Shown here: positions 1-5,899 of the stretch, piece after piece
Position numbering within the stretch: position 1 is the stretch's first letter
Layout: every line of letters begins with the position of its first letter
Assembly (NCBI GenBank): GCA_902796115.1
Contig: CADBNX010000216.1
Coordinates: 1 to 6,802, forward strand
DNA length: 6,802 bases
Direction of reading: 5' to 3'
From: an uncultured Eubacteriales bacterium
Lineage (GTDB): Bacteria; Bacillota; Clostridia; Christensenellales; Aristaeellaceae
Notes under the pieces: model-generated
What the model saw: only the letters and a program-made list of their open reading frames with translations
The model's database searches: none
What the model was told of the DNA's origin: nothing
Made by a program: the position numbers and the translations under genes

Positions 1-1775
1 GAATTTTCGCAGCCCCTGTCACAAGCGGCGACTGGGGCCGGTACGACGCCCTGATATTGTCCTTTCCGCTGTACGGGCAGACGGCGGCCCCGATTGCCCT
101 GGCTTTTGTGGCGATGGACCTGGATACGGTGATGAAAGGTGCCGCGCCGATGGTATTTGCCGAAAGAGGCAGCGGAAAAATCTGCGGGCAGACGGGGCGG
201 GTACTGTATGCTTCCGGGGAGGACAAAGAGGACTCTGTCACGATTTCCGCGGTATCCCGGTACGGCATCCGGTTTGTGTTTTCCGCCCGGCGGGACACCA
301 TATTCCGCGATAATCTTCCCCTGATCAGAACCATCCGTTACTCCGTGACGGCCATGATCGGGGGCGGCGTGCTGATCGCGGCCTTCTTTGCCTGGCGCAA
401 TACGCTGCCCCTGCGCAGGCTGTCGGACAAGGCGAGAGCGGTGACGGACAGGGACGCCGCGGATTCCAGAACCTTCTACGAATACCTGGACCAGTCCCTG
501 AGCGGCATGAACCGGGAGATCCGGGTCTCGGCGGACAGACTGAAGGAACAGCAGCGCCTGATTGAGAACAGCATGCTGGAAAAGGCGCTGCTGGGCAATG
601 TGGCGACCGCGTCCTCGTACCGGTCCTTTACGGAAGCGCTTCCGGAGTTTCCGGAGCGTTACTGCCTTGCGATGGTGGTCATCCAATGGCCGGCAGGCAG
701 CATGAAGGATACGCTTGCGCGGCAGATCGGCGCGGAGGAGCTGCTGCGGGAAACGGCGGGGCATCAGGTGTATTGCCTGAACCTGTCCACAAAGATGTTT
801 GTGGCGATCCTTCCGGTGCAGGCGGGGCCTGAGGCGGTGCTGCAGACCTTCCGGAAGACCTGGACGGAGCGGTACCGTCAGACGGTCAAGATTTATCTGA
901 CGGACGAATACGCGGGGGCGGATAATCTGCGGGAAGCCTATTCCCAGGCGAAGCGGATCCAGCATATGGCGATCGCGAAACGGGATCCCGCGCGGTTCTT
1001 CACAAGCGCCAGCTTTGAAAAGTACGAGTGGAATATGAAGCTGGATTATACCGTATTCCAGCAGCTTTACGACGCGCTGGTCATCGCCGAAAAGGACAAC
1101 GCGGCCGCGAGCCTTCACCGGCTGTATCTGATGATGCCGGAGGAGCCGTCGGAAAGCGTGACCGCGGCAACCTTCAACCGGACGCTGGATTTTGCGCTGT
1201 CCGTGATGCTGCGCGTGAAGCGGGAGAACTTTGAGGCGCTGAAGGCGGTCGAACTCCCGACGCCGGATCTGAACCAGCCGCTGAAGGATTATTTTGCGGT
1301 GCTGGAGGGATACGCGTCCGAACTGTGCGACGTGCTGGCCGAATACCGGAAGAAGGAAAGCGACCCGGAGGGGAAGATCATCGCTTATATCGAGAAGCAC
1401 CTGACGGACCAGGACCTGTGCGCGAAAACCATATGCAGCCATTTCGGGCTTACGGAAAACCAGGTGCAGACGCTGATGCACGAGCGCCGCGGCGCTTCCC
1501 TTGCCGACTATATCGAGGAGCAGCGGATGCAGATCGCCGCGGGACTGCTGAAAAACACGTCCCTTACGGTGCAGCAGGTGGCGGAACGGTCCGGTTTTGC
1601 GCTGTACAACACGTTCTATAAGGCGATGCGGCGGAAATTCGGCGCCTCTCCGTCTGAATACCGGGAAAGGGAAACGGCAGGAGACGGGAAAGCCCCGGCA
1701 GGCGGGAAACAGCAGGAAACGGCAGGCCGATCGGCGCGGGCGGAAAGCCCGGACGCCGGGAAAGAAGCGGTATGA
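1..1775 (+). CDS. Membrane-anchored AraC-family (YesN-like) transcriptional regulator, 5' end missing
   Basis: The frame is open from nt 3, so the gene starts left of the window; 590 C-terminal residues are visible and no start codon need be assigned. Visible order: an extracytoplasmic Cache-like sensor segment to about nt 335; one transmembrane helix (nt ~336-396, GGGVLIAAFF core); a juxtamembrane helix with coiled-coil character (nt ~400-600); a degenerate GGDEF-like region (nt ~640-1010, with the LREAYSQA stretch usual before the DNA-binding part); and a C-terminal AraC double helix-turn-helix (nt ~1374-1665, ending VAERSGF...FGASPSEYRER). Family knowledge: such proteins sense sugars or binding proteins outside the cell and activate nearby transporter or glycosidase genes. 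After the HTH comes a 33-residue Gly/Ala/Lys-rich tail, longer than usual. The stop codon overlaps the next start (ATGA), so the two are probably co-translated. The class is certain; the ligand and targets are unknown. Confidence 0.93.
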   Translation, partial: IFAAPVTSGDWGRYDALILSFPLYGQTAAPIALAFVAMDLDTVMKGAAPMVFAERGSGKICGQTGRVLYASGEDKEDSVTISAVSRYGIRFVFSARRDTIFRDNLPLIRTIRYSVTAMIGGGVLIAAFFAWRNTLPLRRLSDKARAVTDRDAADSRTFYEYLDQSLSGMNREIRVSADRLKEQQRLIENSMLEKALLGNVATASSYRSFTEALPEFPERYCLAMVVIQWPAGSMKDTLARQIGAEELLRETAGHQVYCLNLSTKMFVAILPVQAGPEAVLQTFRKTWTERYRQTVKIYLTDEYAGADNLREAYSQAKRIQHMAIAKRDPARFFTSASFEKYEWNMKLDYTVFQQLYDALVIAEKDNAAASLHRLYLMMPEEPSESVTAATFNRTLDFALSVMLRVKRENFEALKAVELPTPDLNQPLKDYFAVLEGYASELCDVLAEYRKKESDPEGKIIAYIEKHLTDQDLCAKTICSHFGLTENQVQTLMHERRGASLADYIEEQRMQIAAGLLKNTSLTVQQVAERSGFALYNTFYKAMRRKFGASPSEYRERETAGDGKAPAGGKQQETAGRSARAESPDAGKEAV

Positions 1776-2392
1776 ACGATACGGTTCTGTATGTGGTACG
1801 GCACGGAAAAAGCCTGGGCAACGCGCGGCGGATCTGGCAGGGGAAATGCGATTTTCCGCTGATCGACGAGGGCCGGGCACAGGCGCGGAGCCTGGGGGAA
1901 AAACTGCGGGACATCCCGTTTTCCGTGTGTTACGCGAGCCCGCTGTCAAGGGCTTTGGAAACGGCGCGGATCATCCTGATGGGCCGCGATATCCCCATTG
2001 TGACGGACGCGCGCCTCGCGGAATTCGACGCCGGGATCTGGTGCGGAAACACCATCGACTGGATCGCGGAAAATGATCCCGAAAACCTGAAATGCTGGCG
2101 GGAAACGCCGGAGCTGTGCGCCTTCCCCGGCGGGGAAACGGTGGCCGCGGCATATGAAAGAAGCAACGCCGCGATGGATGAATACGCGCTCCGCCATCCC
2201 GGGGAAAAGGTGCTTGTCGCGACGCACGCGGGCATGCTGCGCTGCATGACGGCCCGATTCCGCTACGGCGGCATCCGGGGCATGCGGGAGCCGTTCCCCG
2301 TGCCGAACTGCAGCGTGAGCGTGTTCCGCAGGGACGGGGAGGGCGTGTGGCATGCCGATGAGCAGGAAGAGGGAAGAGGCAATAGGGAATAG
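1772..2392 (+). CDS. Histidine phosphatase superfamily protein (phosphoglycerate mutase-like)
   Basis: A 206-residue cytoplasmic protein of the branch-1 histidine phosphatase (GpmB/CobC-like) superfamily. The phospho-accepting signature RHGKSLGN puts the catalytic histidine at H11, beside R10. R60 (SPLSRALETA), the acid/base candidate E84 (LAEFDAGIW) and the second histidine H152 (VATHAGM) complete the usual catalytic set, so it should be active. The substrate cannot be read: small phosphatases of this type act on sugar phosphates, phosphoglycerate, nucleotides or alpha-ribazole phosphate. The ATG overlaps the stop of the AraC gene (ATGA) with a weak purine-rich GGGAAAGAAG site upstream, suggesting translational coupling. 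The recognisable fold ends near W193; the last residues (EEGRGNRE) and the TAG stop lie in or against the inverted repeat beginning at 2373, so the native C-terminus may have been replaced by a repeat insertion. Confidence 0.93.
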   Translation: MNDTVLYVVRHGKSLGNARRIWQGKCDFPLIDEGRAQARSLGEKLRDIPFSVCYASPLSRALETARIILMGRDIPIVTDARLAEFDAGIWCGNTIDWIAENDPENLKCWRETPELCAFPGGETVAAAYERSNAAMDEYALRHPGEKVLVATHAGMLRCMTARFRYGGIRGMREPFPVPNCSVSVFRRDGEGVWHADEQEEGRGNRE

Positions 2393-2632
2393 GGAACTCC
2401 GCTTCGCTTCGTTCAGTGAAAAGAGAAGAGTGAAAAGTGAAGAGTGCTTAGAACGATTGATCTCTGTTGCTTCAACAAGCTTTCTTCCGAAAAAGACACG
2501 GGGTAAGGCAACAGGCAATCCGCGAGACGAAGTCGAAGCGGGAGCGGCTGCGACGATCGCAGTGAAAAGTGCCTGGAACGATGGAGCTTTTTTCTGAGCG
2601 AAACGAACTTGCCTATTGCCTGTTGCCTCTTC
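2373..2632. repeat. MITE-like interspersed repeat with imperfect terminal inverted repeats
   Basis: The 21 bases at 2373-2393 match the reverse complement of 2612-2632 at 19 of 21 positions (core GAAGAGGCAA...AATAGG). The similarity continues inward: 2402-2423 resembles the reverse complement of the TTCTGAGCGAAACGAAC area near 2590-2607. A third copy of the core, GGCAACAGGCAAT at 2507-2519, is an exact 13-base inverse of 2615-2627. Direct repeats also occur: CAGTGAAAAG at 2414-2423 and 2560-2569, and the AGTGC..(G)GAACGAT stretch near 2433-2454 recurs near 2567-2585. Runs such as GAAGAGTGAAAAGTGAAGAGTG are low in complexity and unlike the flanking genes. No transposase is encoded. The left arm contains the stop codon of the upstream phosphatase gene. 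Either a non-autonomous element or a family of intergenic repeats in two diverged tandem units fits; copy number cannot be seen here. Confidence 0.7.
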
Positions 2633-2649
2633 TGCCCCTTCCCGTCTCT

Positions 2650-2665
2650 CCGCGCTTCAGCGCGG
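2650..2665 (+). other. GC-rich hairpin, possible weak terminator
   Basis: CCGCGC (2650-2655) and GCGCGG (2660-2665) form a perfect six-pair stem with a TTCA loop. Only a short mixed tail (TCTTA) follows rather than a T-run, so it would be a poor intrinsic terminator. It is the only hairpin of this strength between the repeat element and the regulator gene. It could end transcripts from the AraC/phosphatase operon, or simply be part of the repeat-rich region. Confidence 0.3.
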
Positions 2666-2697
2666 TCTTATCCCACTGTATGAAACTGCGCGATGCG

Positions 2698-2727
2698 CAA
2701 TATCACTGCCGAAGACAATATCACTGC
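2698..2727. repeat. Two 12-bp direct repeats upstream of the GntR/LacI regulator
   Basis: CAATATCACTGC occurs at 2698-2709 and exactly again at 2716-2727, an 18-bp period, 37 bp before the start codon of the regulator gene. The first copy overlaps a small hairpin (TGCGC-GAT-GCGCA, 2687-2699). Another hairpin (CCGCGC at 2731-2736 with GCGCGG at 2745-2750) stands between the repeats and the ribosome binding site. Direct repeats this close to a start could be an autoregulatory operator, but no clear -35/-10 pair could be assigned, so this is inference. Confidence 0.5.
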
Positions 2728-2750
2728 GCCCCGCGCGAAAAACGGCGCGG

Positions 2751-2758
2751 AAGGAAGG
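2751..2758 (+). promoter_or_regulatory. Ribosome binding site fixing the GntR/LacI regulator start at 2764
   Basis: AAGGAAGG ends five bases before ATG 2764. The reading frame stays open upstream to an ATG at 2569, but that stretch reads through the repeat element and a GC-rich hairpin and gives no recognisable domain. The winged-helix domain starts about ten residues after 2764, so 2764 is the better start. Confidence 0.8.
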
Positions 2759-2763
2759 ACACC

Positions 2764-3846
2764 ATGGAAGAAACGCACGGAAGAAAGCCGCGGGCCCAGA
2801 ACCTGGCGGAAGTCAGAAACAGGCTGCTCTCGGGCGCGTTCGGGAAGCCCGGTGAGCGGTTTCTTACCACGGAGGAGCTGGCGGAGAAGTGCGGCGTCGC
2901 GATGCAGACCGCGCACAATATCATGCAGTCGCTGGAGGAGGAACGGCTGATCCGGAAGATCGGGAAGCGCAGGTTTCTGACCTACGGCCTGATCGGAAGG
3001 GACAGCCCGCTTTTTTTGCTGACGGGACCCAGACAAAAGACGATCGGTATGCACGTGACCTATCTGAACACGCAGATTTTTGCCCGCCGTATCCAGGTGG
3101 CGAGCCAGACGGCCGCCGCCCGCGGCTATCAGCTGCTGATCGCGTCTTCAGACTATGATATGCAGCGCGAGCGCGCCATCCTGCACAGCTTTGAGGAAAT
3201 GAACGTGGCGGGCGTGCTGACCTGCCCGGGTATCGGACCGCGGAGCGCCGATATGTATAACCGCTATCCGCTGCCGCACGTGTTTCTCGGCATGCGGCCG
3301 GAAGGCACGCGGGGAGAGGCGGTGCTGGCGGACAATTACGAGGTGTCCGCGGACGTCGCATCCTATTTTCTGGATTCCGGGTTCCGGCATTTCGGATACT
3401 GCGGCATCAAAATGGCGAACGACAAACGGCTGCAGGGCTTTTCCCACGGCCTGCTGCGCGGCGGGGTGCCGGTTTCGGGCAGGGACGTGCTGCTGCTGGA
3501 CGCCCGCGCGGGCGGGCATATTTCGGAGGAAGCCAGCGAGGAAATCGCCGCGTTCCTGAGCCGGATGGGGCCGCGCAGCGCGATTTACTGCTATAACGAG
3601 CAGATCACCTACATGTTCATCGAGCAGTGCGAGAAACTGCAGTATGCCATTCCGGGGGATATCCTGCTGGTCGGGTTCGACGATGTGCCGGCGTATACGC
3701 GCTACCTTTCGCGGCCGACCACGGTCAGCTGTGACGAGAGCGCGATGACCGAAAACGCGGTGAATCTTCTCATCGCGCAGATCGAAACCGGGGAAGCGCA
3801 GGACAGGAGCATCTTCATCAAGCCGAAGCTGGTGATCCGGGGATGA
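2764..3846 (+). CDS. GntR-type winged-helix / LacI-type sugar-binding transcriptional regulator (AraR-like architecture)
   Basis: A 360-residue cytoplasmic regulator. Residues ~11-75 form a GntR winged helix: a helix with LAEVRNRLLSG, a recognition segment TTEELAEKCGVAMQTAHNIM, and a wing ending IGKRRFLTYG. Residues ~93-360 are a periplasmic-binding-protein-like ligand domain of the LacI/GalR type: the opening strand TIGMHVTYLN, the ADNYEVSADVASYFLDSGFR stretch, RLQGF (232-236), GFDDVPA (304-310) and the closing KPKLVIRG. This architecture is that of AraR, in which sugar binding releases DNA. The ligand here is unknown; pentose or xylo-oligosaccharide is a guess from the enzyme gene next to it. 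The gene ends 145 bp before that enzyme gene, and the gap has its own promoter and palindromes, so the enzyme promoter is the most likely target. Confidence 0.93.
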   Translation: MEETHGRKPRAQNLAEVRNRLLSGAFGKPGERFLTTEELAEKCGVAMQTAHNIMQSLEEERLIRKIGKRRFLTYGLIGRDSPLFLLTGPRQKTIGMHVTYLNTQIFARRIQVASQTAAARGYQLLIASSDYDMQRERAILHSFEEMNVAGVLTCPGIGPRSADMYNRYPLPHVFLGMRPEGTRGEAVLADNYEVSADVASYFLDSGFRHFGYCGIKMANDKRLQGFSHGLLRGGVPVSGRDVLLLDARAGGHISEEASEEIAAFLSRMGPRSAIYCYNEQITYMFIEQCEKLQYAIPGDILLVGFDDVPAYTRYLSRPTTVSCDESAMTENAVNLLIAQIETGEAQDRSIFIKPKLVIRG

Positions 3847-3850
3847 AATT

Positions 3851-3882
3851 TCCGGATCATAGAATAAGGTCCGGAATATTCC
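3851..3882. promoter_or_regulatory. Operator-like palindromes upstream of the xylanase promoter
   Basis: GGAATATTCC (3873-3882) is a perfect 10-bp palindrome lying 11 bp before the -35 box. TCCGGA, itself palindromic, occurs at 3851-3856 and again at 3870-3875, overlapping the first. AT-rich palindromes in this position suit an operator for the GntR/LacI regulator encoded just upstream. There is no T-run, so a terminator is less likely. Function is inferred from position only. Confidence 0.45.
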
Positions 3883-3893
3883 ATAAAATCCGT

Positions 3894-3922
3894 TTGACAG
3901 TGCAGCAAGGCTGGCATAAAAT
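3894..3922 (+). promoter_or_regulatory. Sigma-A promoter of the GH10-like gene
   Basis: TTGACA (3894-3899), a 17-bp spacer, then TAAAAT (3917-3922). The -35 box is perfect and the -10 box has one mismatch to consensus. A start near 3929 would leave a leader of about 60 bases before the strong GGAGGT ribosome binding site at 3981-3986. Confidence 0.85.
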
Positions 3923-3991
3923 AACAGAGAGGGAAATGACCCGGTATCGGAACGGGAAAGATCTGCCGAAGAAAAACACGGGAGGTAAAAC

Positions 3992-5344
3992 ATGACCAGA
4001 CTGGAAAGCGTAAAGGCCGCGTTCGCGCGGGACAGGGAGAAGATGCAGGAGACGCTCGCGAAAGGGCGTGAAGAACGCAAGTGCGCCGAAAAAGTGCGGA
4101 TCACGGACGCGCAGGGGAAACCCGTCGCGGGCGCGAAGTTGAGCTACCGCCTCAAGAAGCATGATTTCTGGCACGGCTCCAATATATTCATGACCGGCGA
4201 AATGGAGACCCCGGAAAAGAACGAAAAATATAAGAAGCTCATCGCCGGCGCGTTCAACCAGGCGACGCTTCCCTTCTACTGGAACGGCGTGGAGCCGGAA
4301 GAGGGCAGGCTGCGTTTTCAGGAGGGCAGCGTGCACCTGTACCGCCGTCCGCCGGCGGACCGCTGCGTGGAATTCTGCCGGAAAGCGGGCATCACGCCGA
4401 AGCTGCACTGCCTGAACTACGACCAGTGGACGCCGATGTGGGTGCCGCGGGAGGTACCGGAGGTGAAGCGCCTGCTGGAAAAGCGCATTTCGGAAATCGC
4501 GGCGCGCTACGCGGACAAGATCCCCTGCATGGAAGTGATCAACGAAACACTGTGCGGCTACAATCCGGGCAAGACCGGAAGCGGACAGGACAACCGGGCG
4601 TCCACGCCATTCTTCTGGGAGGACGATCTGATCACCTGGAGCTTCGCGACGGCGCGCAAATACCTGCCGAAGACGGAACTTGTCATCAACGAGGCGACGG
4701 GCTTCGCGTGGGACACCTTCCGCAAAAACCGCTCCTGGTATGCCTCGGAGATCCGGGACGCCCTGGCCGGCGGCGCGGAAATCGATACGATCGGCCTGCA
4801 GTTCCATATGTTCTTCCGCAGGGAGGACGAAGGGGAACGCGCCCTGCCGTATTACAGCTATGAGCGGCTGTGGAACTCGATGGAGTACTACCGCAATGCC
4901 TTCCACCGTCCGCTGCAGGTGACGGAAGTCACCATCCCCGCCTATTCCTGGGAGAAGGAAGACGAGGAAGTGCAGGCGGAGATCATCGAAAACCTGTATA
5001 CGATCTGGTTTTCGCATCCGTCCATGGAGGCGGTCACCTACTGGAACGTGGTGGACGGCTACGCGCATTTCGCGCCGCAGGGCGACATGACCAGCGGCGA
5101 AAACTATTACCACGGCGGACTGGCGCGCTTCGACCATACGCCGAAGCCGGCGTACGACGTCATTACGGAACTGTTCCGCCATCGCTTCGTATCACAGGGC
5201 ACGGCGGAAACGGACGCGGAGGGCAAAGCCGCGCTCTGCGGGTACCCGGGCGAATATGAACTTGCGATCGAAAAGAACGGCGTTTCCGAAAAGGCGGAAT
5301 GCCATATCGCCAAAGGCGAGGGCGAAAAGAAGATCGTTCTCTGA
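3992..5344 (+). CDS. GH10-family endo-1,4-beta-xylanase-like glycoside hydrolase, no signal peptide
   Basis: A 450-residue protein with GH10 landmarks: EPEEG (101-105) after FYW; an H-x-L motif with TPMW (139-150); the acid/base in VINE (E185, preceded by N184); IGLQFH (267-272); the nucleophile in VTEVTIP (E312); and YWNVVDG (350-356). GGLARFDHTPKPAYD marks the end of the barrel. Short beta-rich segments flank it, about 34-62 (TDAQGKPVAGAKLSYR) and 408-450 (TDAEGK...GEYELAI), as in a GH10-like subfamily with a split sandwich domain. The N-terminus is charged with no hydrophobic stretch, so the enzyme should be cytoplasmic, acting on imported oligosaccharides. By eye, several -1/-2 subsite residues of classical xylanases are changed (Lys to Y96, Trp-His to Y143-D144), so strict xylan specificity is uncertain. 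The start is supported by GGAGGT five bases upstream. The gene appears monocistronic, with its own promoter and terminator. Confidence 0.9.
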   Translation: MTRLESVKAAFARDREKMQETLAKGREERKCAEKVRITDAQGKPVAGAKLSYRLKKHDFWHGSNIFMTGEMETPEKNEKYKKLIAGAFNQATLPFYWNGVEPEEGRLRFQEGSVHLYRRPPADRCVEFCRKAGITPKLHCLNYDQWTPMWVPREVPEVKRLLEKRISEIAARYADKIPCMEVINETLCGYNPGKTGSGQDNRASTPFFWEDDLITWSFATARKYLPKTELVINEATGFAWDTFRKNRSWYASEIRDALAGGAEIDTIGLQFHMFFRREDEGERALPYYSYERLWNSMEYYRNAFHRPLQVTEVTIPAYSWEKEDEEVQAEIIENLYTIWFSHPSMEAVTYWNVVDGYAHFAPQGDMTSGENYYHGGLARFDHTPKPAYDVITELFRHRFVSQGTAETDAEGKAALCGYPGEYELAIEKNGVSEKAECHIAKGEGEKKIVL

Positions 5345-5370
5345 GAAGGACGGCAGGGCCGGATGGTCAG

Positions 5371-5387
5371 GGGCTGCTGCACAGCCC
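5371..5387 (+). other. Small hairpin before the terminator
   Basis: GGGCTG (5371-5376) pairs with CAGCCC (5382-5387) around a CTGCA loop, immediately before the main terminator stem. It may add stability to the 3' end of the message, but it has no T-run of its own. Confidence 0.5.
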
Positions 5388-5389
5388 TT

Positions 5390-5424
5390 CGGGCGATACG
5401 CTGAACGCGTATCGCCCGATTTTT
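5390..5424 (+). terminator. Rho-independent terminator of the GH10-like gene
   Basis: CGGGCGATACG (5390-5400) and CGTATCGCCCG (5408-5418) form a perfect 11-pair stem with a seven-base loop. ATTTTT (5419-5424) follows, with another T-run (TCTTTT) shortly after. It lies 45 bp past the enzyme stop codon. Confidence 0.93.
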
Positions 5425-5812
5425 CGGTCTTTTGCTGAAAATCAAAGATTTTCCGGGCGCGAAATCCGCAGGGAATGAATTTTCGCGCTCAGTGGGCAAG
5501 CGCACTTTCGCGAAAAATCTCCTCGGACCGGCAAAACCGGTCCTGCGGATCGGATACGGAGGGGCTGCGGCCTCCCATACCACCCCCTTCAAATTCCGAT
5601 TTCCGGCAAATCGTGCTGCACATCATTGGAAAAGCGGATGGACGTATTGCCTGCTTTGCCGTGCGGCCCGAACCGGAAAGCGGAAAACGCGGACCGTTTC
5701 CGGAAAGGAGAACCTGCGCTCCCCGGCTGCGTTCGCGGGAGCGGGGAAGCCGCGAAATATACGAAAGATATAGAATAAACAGACGTTCATTCCAATTGCG
5801 GCAAAATAGCAT
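5425..5812. other. Hairpin-rich intergenic DNA, no convincing gene
   Basis: Several stems follow one another: GAAAATC/GATTTTC (5437-5443 with 5447-5453); GCGCGAAA/TTTCGCGC (5457-5464 with 5481-5488); GGACCGG/CCGGTCC (5525-5531 with 5537-5543); GGAGG/CCTCC (5558-5562 with 5571-5575); and CCGGAAAGCGG/CCGTTTCCGG with one bulge (5673-5683 with 5694-5703). GCGCT (5485-5489) can instead pair with AGCGC (5499-5503), and the TTTCGCGAAA palindrome (5506-5515) offers further alternatives. Open frames of about 110 codons on both strands have no recognisable domain, no good ribosome binding site, and translate through the stems. The pattern suggests an intergenic repeat or a structured RNA; neither can be decided from one copy. 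From about 5770 the DNA turns AT-rich and belongs to the next promoter. Confidence 0.55.
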
Positions 5813-5841
5813 TTGACAGAATTGCCGGGAAGCGATAATAT
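5813..5841 (+). promoter_or_regulatory. Sigma-A promoter of the ABC transporter operon
   Basis: TTGACA (5813-5818), a 17-bp spacer, then TAATAT (5836-5841). The arrangement and the flanking bases (tTTGACAg) match the promoter at 3894. ATAGAATAA occurs upstream of both promoters (3859-3867 and 5770-5778). A start near 5848 leaves a leader of about 50 bases. Confidence 0.85.
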
Positions 5842-5884
5842 GGACACGACGGTTTTACGATCTGGCGGCGAATGTTTTTTGCAT

Positions 5885-5890
5885 GGGGTG
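5885..5890 (+). promoter_or_regulatory. Ribosome binding site fixing the permease start at 5900
   Basis: GGGGTG lies nine bases before ATG 5900. In-frame alternatives are TTG 5879 and GTG 5888, but neither has a comparable site upstream. Starting at 5900 gives the basic N-terminus MERQLKRKR expected before the first membrane helix. Confidence 0.65.
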
Positions 5891-5899
5891 ATTCATCGG

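Noticed and set aside
2352..2597. Small + strand open frame across the repeat element
   Set aside because: Its sequence is a translation of low-complexity repeat DNA overlapping the end of the phosphatase gene, with no domain.
2433..2632. Possible CRISPR array because of repeated short motifs
   Set aside because: The repeats are irregular in length and spacing, partly inverted, and not separated by unique spacers; no cas gene is present.
2569..2763. N-terminal extension of the GntR/LacI regulator from the ATG at 2569
   Set aside because: The extension reads through repeat sequence and GC-rich hairpins. ATG 2764 has a strong AAGGAAGG site and begins just before the winged helix.
3847..3891. 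Terminator after the GntR/LacI gene
   Set aside because: The palindromes are short and lack a following T-run; an operator role next to the promoter fits better.
3148..4104. Minus-strand open frame of 318 codons opposite the GntR/LacI gene
   Set aside because: It overlaps a clearly recognised + strand gene and its operator/promoter region. The translation has no domain and no usable ribosome binding site was seen.
3857..5182. Long open frame (441 codons) on the minus strand opposite the GH10-like gene
   Set aside because: It is an artefact of GC-biased third positions in the real gene. It has no recognisable domain, an Arg/His/Val-rich composition, and it crosses the promoter and leader of the enzyme gene.
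5432..5816. Open frames of about 107-113 codons on both strands between terminator and promoter
   Set aside because: They overlap one another, run through several hairpins, and lack good ribosome binding sites and recognisable domains. Structured or repeat DNA explains them better.
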